Assembly (NCBI GenBank): GCA_965197575.1
Contig: OZ240214.1
Span: 4,030,001-4,094,000 of the forward strand
Reading direction: 5' to 3'
Length of the DNA: 64,000 bases
DNA from: VXOI01 sp965197575
Lineage (GTDB): Bacteria; Chloroflexota; Dehalococcoidia; Lucifugimonadales; UBA3495
Part shown: positions 62,054 to 64,000 of the stretch, piece by piece
Numbering within the stretch: position 1 is the first letter of the stretch
Layout: every line of letters starts with the position of its first letter
Translations under genes and position numbers: made by a program
Notes under the pieces: generated by a model
Told to the model about the DNA's origin: nothing
The model's database searches: none
The model's input: the letters and a program-made list of their open reading frames with translations, nothing else

Positions 62054-62544
62054 TGCCACTACAAACGCCGCCTGTCTAAAGTGAGACTGTAGTATTAGGC
62101 ACAAACTTTCCAAGTCGCCGTTCGAGAACCCGTCAGGCAGGATGGCGATGGACACCGTCAGGCCGTCTTTTTCTTTTGGTTCCCAGACTCGGCTTGGTGC
62201 CGGAAATCCAGCATTTGTAAGGGCCTGTTGAACACTCTTCAAGGCGGAGTCGGCAGCGGAGTCAGCAGGACTTGCGGTTGGTCCGGGGAAGTCCGCATCC
62301 CGGACTACCCCGAGTGCAGTCAAATTCTCGAAACCGGTCAAGTTCTTTAAGGCGGCTAGGAAATTGCCCAGATTTGATTTGCCTCCATAGCCATTTACTT
62401 GTAGATTCGCGATGCTCAGATGATCAATAAAGGCGCCGAAAAACTTCTCGTCATCTCTCCCTTCTACCAACAACAACTTGTCTTTTGCTAGCCTCAGCGC
62501 CTGATTCTCTTGTCCAGTCTCCAGAGGGGCGTTAGGGGTTGTTA

Positions 62545-63636
62545 TTACCGCACCTCCATGGGGTAGGACATGGCAAACTTAAGAGATTCTTTATCGTCAA
62601 ATTGTATCGATCTGCACTGCCCAGTGTTCTTGTCCCGTTGCAGCCTTGTATAGTTGAGGTCCCGCATGGATTCAGATGCATCAAAGGCTTTAACTGCGGC
62701 CGCGATGCACTCGCGGCTGTGGGTAGTGGCAAACACCTGGACATTGAATCTACGGGACATCTGGTCCAGATACTTCCAAACGCTTTCCAACCTGCTGTGG
62801 TGGATACCATTCTCGATTTCGTCGACAAGAATGATCCCATTACGGGCCGGCAGAAATGCTAACGCTAGGTCCAAAACGCGGTTAGCGCCATCTCCCATCA
62901 ACGCAATTGGCAGGAGTGCTCCCTTGCCGATGTCTCCGTATATGGAAGGGGAGCCCCGTTCGCTGGAAATGAGGGTCAGTGCGCGTAATTTGGGTTCGAT
63001 TAGCCGAACGATTTCCTCAATTTCTGCCCGAGATCCCCGACGCTCAATTGCACTGAACTGAAGATGCCGCTGCCTGTTTCGGTTCCGCACGAATTCACAA
63101 CGGATACGTTGTGGGGGTACAGACTCGTTCCTTTCGACAGAGAGGCGGGGGAGACCCGACGTCGGTTCCTCGTCCAACCAGGCGCTCGATATGACCTTGT
63201 ACCCGGTCTCATCTACATATTCGAAAGCGACTTCATGGTCGTAATCGAAGTCAGGGATGCTCTCTTCGTCAAAGTCGGACTCCGGGGATGTAGGTAGGAG
63301 TAGTTGCGCAGTGTCCGTGCGGTCCCGCCGTTTGACGTTTAGAACTCGGGGGGCATCCCGTTTCCAAGTCGCTTCCAATCGGATGGGCAAATCGGTCTGG
63401 TACCCCGGAAACCAGTCCTCAAATAACGAGGATTGTTGTGTACTTGACAAGCCCCGTTCACGGCCTATGTTAGCCGCCCGGCGTGGATTGATGGGATTAG
63501 CGTGAATCCATAGCGCTTCCAGCAGAGCCGTCTTGCCAGCGTTGTTGTCTCCGGCGATCAGGTTGACGCGGGCCAGCGGTCCGACGGTCAGCCGGTCGAA
63601 CAATCGAAAGTTTTCGATGGTGAATGAGGTGTACAT
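62545..63636 (-). CDS. AAA (OLD/AAA_15-type) ATPase, partner of DUF3226
   Basis: ATPase of about 363 aa from ATG 63636 (GGAG nine bases upstream; ATGs at 63645 and 63651 also in frame). MYTSFTIENFRLFDRLTVGP is the classic start. Walker A GDNNAGKTALLEAL, signature-like MGDGANRVLDLALAF, Walker B GIILVDEIENGIHHS and the H-loop ATTHSRE are intact. ATPases of this SMC/OLD type pair with TOPRIM nucleases in defence systems (OLD, Gabija, PARIS). Here the TOPRIM partner follows about 70 bases downstream but is split by an IS. Confidence 0.87.
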   Translation of the reverse strand: MYTSFTIENFRLFDRLTVGPLARVNLIAGDNNAGKTALLEALWIHANPINPRRAANIGRERGLSSTQQSSLFEDWFPGYQTDLPIRLEATWKRDAPRVLNVKRRDRTDTAQLLLPTSPESDFDEESIPDFDYDHEVAFEYVDETGYKVISSAWLDEEPTSGLPRLSVERNESVPPQRIRCEFVRNRNRQRHLQFSAIERRGSRAEIEEIVRLIEPKLRALTLISSERGSPSIYGDIGKGALLPIALMGDGANRVLDLALAFLPARNGIILVDEIENGIHHSRLESVWKYLDQMSRRFNVQVFATTHSRECIAAAVKAFDASESMRDLNYTRLQRDKNTGQCRSIQFDDKESLKFAMSYPMEVR

Positions 63637-63655
63637 AGCATCCATCTCCATCTCC

Positions 63656-64000
63656 CTAATCCCGGAAGCGGAACCCCCGCAGCTCCGGCGAGACGTTGAG
63701 GCGGGCTTGGGTGTGTTCCTGGATGTCTTCGGGGCTCCAGCCGGGAGCGTTTTCCAGCAGCTCGAAGCCTTCAGGCGTAATGCCGAACAGGCCGAGGTCG
63801 GTGACCAGCATCTTCACTACGCCTGGGGCCGTGATGGGCAGGGTGCATTTCTTGAGCAGCTTGGACTCGCCCTCGCGCGTAAGGTGCTCCATGGCGATGA
63901 AGACCCGCTTGGCGCAGGCGGCCAGGTCCATCGCGCCGCCGATGCCGCCGCCCTTGCGGGTGGGTATACGCCAGTTGGCGAAGTCCCCGTTCTCGGCTAC
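63656..64000 (-). CDS. CoA-transferase subunit B (5' partial)
   Basis: C-terminal 114 residues of a 3-oxoacid CoA-transferase beta subunit. NGDFANWRIPTRKGGGIGGA, then MDLAACAKRVFIAMEHLT, KCTLPITAPGVVKMLVTDLG and ITPEGFELLENAPG match the AtoA/ScoB type. Transfers CoA between acyl groups in ketone-body or acyl-CoA metabolism. The catalytic Glu region is outside the window. The ATPase gene starts within about 20 bases of its stop. Confidence 0.92.
   Translation of the reverse strand, partial: VAENGDFANWRIPTRKGGGIGGAMDLAACAKRVFIAMEHLTREGESKLLKKCTLPITAPGVVKMLVTDLGLFGITPEGFELLENAPGWSPEDIQEHTQARLNVSPELRGFRFRD

Larger units (their letters stand above)
60202..62098 (-). mobile_element. IS701-family insertion sequence with 4-bp target duplication
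   Basis: Element 60206-62094 (1,889 bp) with perfect 41-bp terminal inverted repeats (tactacagtctcacttta... at 60206-60246, inverse at 62054-62094) and TTAG on both sides (60202-60205, 62095-62098). Four-base duplications are usual for IS701. The element is some 400 bp longer than typical because a decayed IS5-type fragment lies between the transposase start and the right end. Confidence 0.9.
59939..62476 (-). pseudogene. DUF3226 (TOPRIM-like) gene interrupted by an IS701-family element
   Basis: The N-terminal part (62476 to 62095) has LLVEGRDDEKFFGAF (TOPRIM Glu) and LGVVRDADFPGP (DxD). The C-terminal part (60201 to 59939) has VDDYIDCLQ, RPGFRLGEAAESGVWDW and AEFLRKL, typical of DUF3226 ends. 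Removing the IS and one copy of CTAA gives 645 bases, 214 aa, reading DLESLCL-SSIEPAMLRCVDD. The start is uncertain: TTG 62476 is used here and other non-ATG codons lie upstream. Cognate ATPase gene directly upstream. Confidence 0.85.

Noticed and set aside
1..64000. CRISPR arrays, rRNA and tRNA genes
   Set aside because: No regularly spaced repeats or recognisable RNA gene sequences were seen by eye. A covariance-model scan would be needed to exclude small RNAs.

Overview
This is a 64 kb high-GC chromosomal window from an uncultured-type bacterium. The gene content suggests a Chloroflexota lineage such as a SAR202-like or related Dehalococcoidia group. That inference rests on seven luciferase-like (LLM) flavin/F420 oxidoreductase paralogues, an NADPH:F420 reductase, a molybdenum hydroxylase, an HpaB-type monooxygenase, a thiolase-like/DUF35 pair, and very large FtsX-type ABC permeases. 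No rRNA, tRNA or CRISPR array was seen, and taxonomy is not proven by anything here.

Layout. 1-2.7 kb: 3' part of a xanthine-dehydrogenase-family hydroxylase (large and FAD subunits). 2.8-10.6 kb: two LLM enzymes, MscS channel, Sir2-Pcm pair, HAD and VOC proteins, with a non-autonomous mobile cassette at 6.8-7.65 kb. 10.7-12.3 kb: HpaB-like monooxygenase with a decayed partial copy beside it. 12.4-15.4 kb: restriction-modification locus whose methyltransferase is split by an IS630-family element. 15.5-22.7 kb: alcohol dehydrogenase, DarTG toxin-antitoxin, LLM enzyme, two tiny desulforedoxin-like proteins, thioredoxin-like protein, F420 reductase. 22.9-24.5 kb: DUF262 plus HEPN-like pair. 24.6-36.3 kb: metabolic genes (thiolase/DUF35, SDR, dCTP deaminase, IMPase, hydrolases, ADH, ECHDC3-like protein, thioesterase). 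36.3-46.9 kb: four more LLM enzymes, an FMN alpha-hydroxy-acid oxidase with a SHOCT tail, an NHL propeller, a UGSC-motif selenoprotein with its neighbour, and an NYN nuclease. 47-48.7 kb: DUF4365 plus an unknown protein in a low-GC patch. 48.8-59 kb: MFS exporter and a five-gene ABC exporter operon. 59-64 kb: SDR, a DUF3226 TOPRIM gene split by an IS701-family element, its AAA ATPase partner, and a CoA-transferase subunit.

Two themes stand out. First, oxidative catabolism: flavin/F420 monooxygenases, hydroxylases, dehydrogenases and acyl-CoA enzymes that could open and degrade recalcitrant organic compounds. Second, a dense set of conflict or defence modules (R-M, DarTG, DUF262-HEPN, DUF4365 pair, ATPase-TOPRIM), two of which are cut by insertion sequences with intact target-site duplications. 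In both cases the unbroken reading frame can be rebuilt exactly by removing the element and one duplication.

The most informative single gene is the UGSC-family protein at 41843-42400. It is read in one frame through an in-frame TGA that falls exactly at the U of U-G-S-C, followed by a hairpin, so it is probably a selenoprotein that standard gene calling splits in two.
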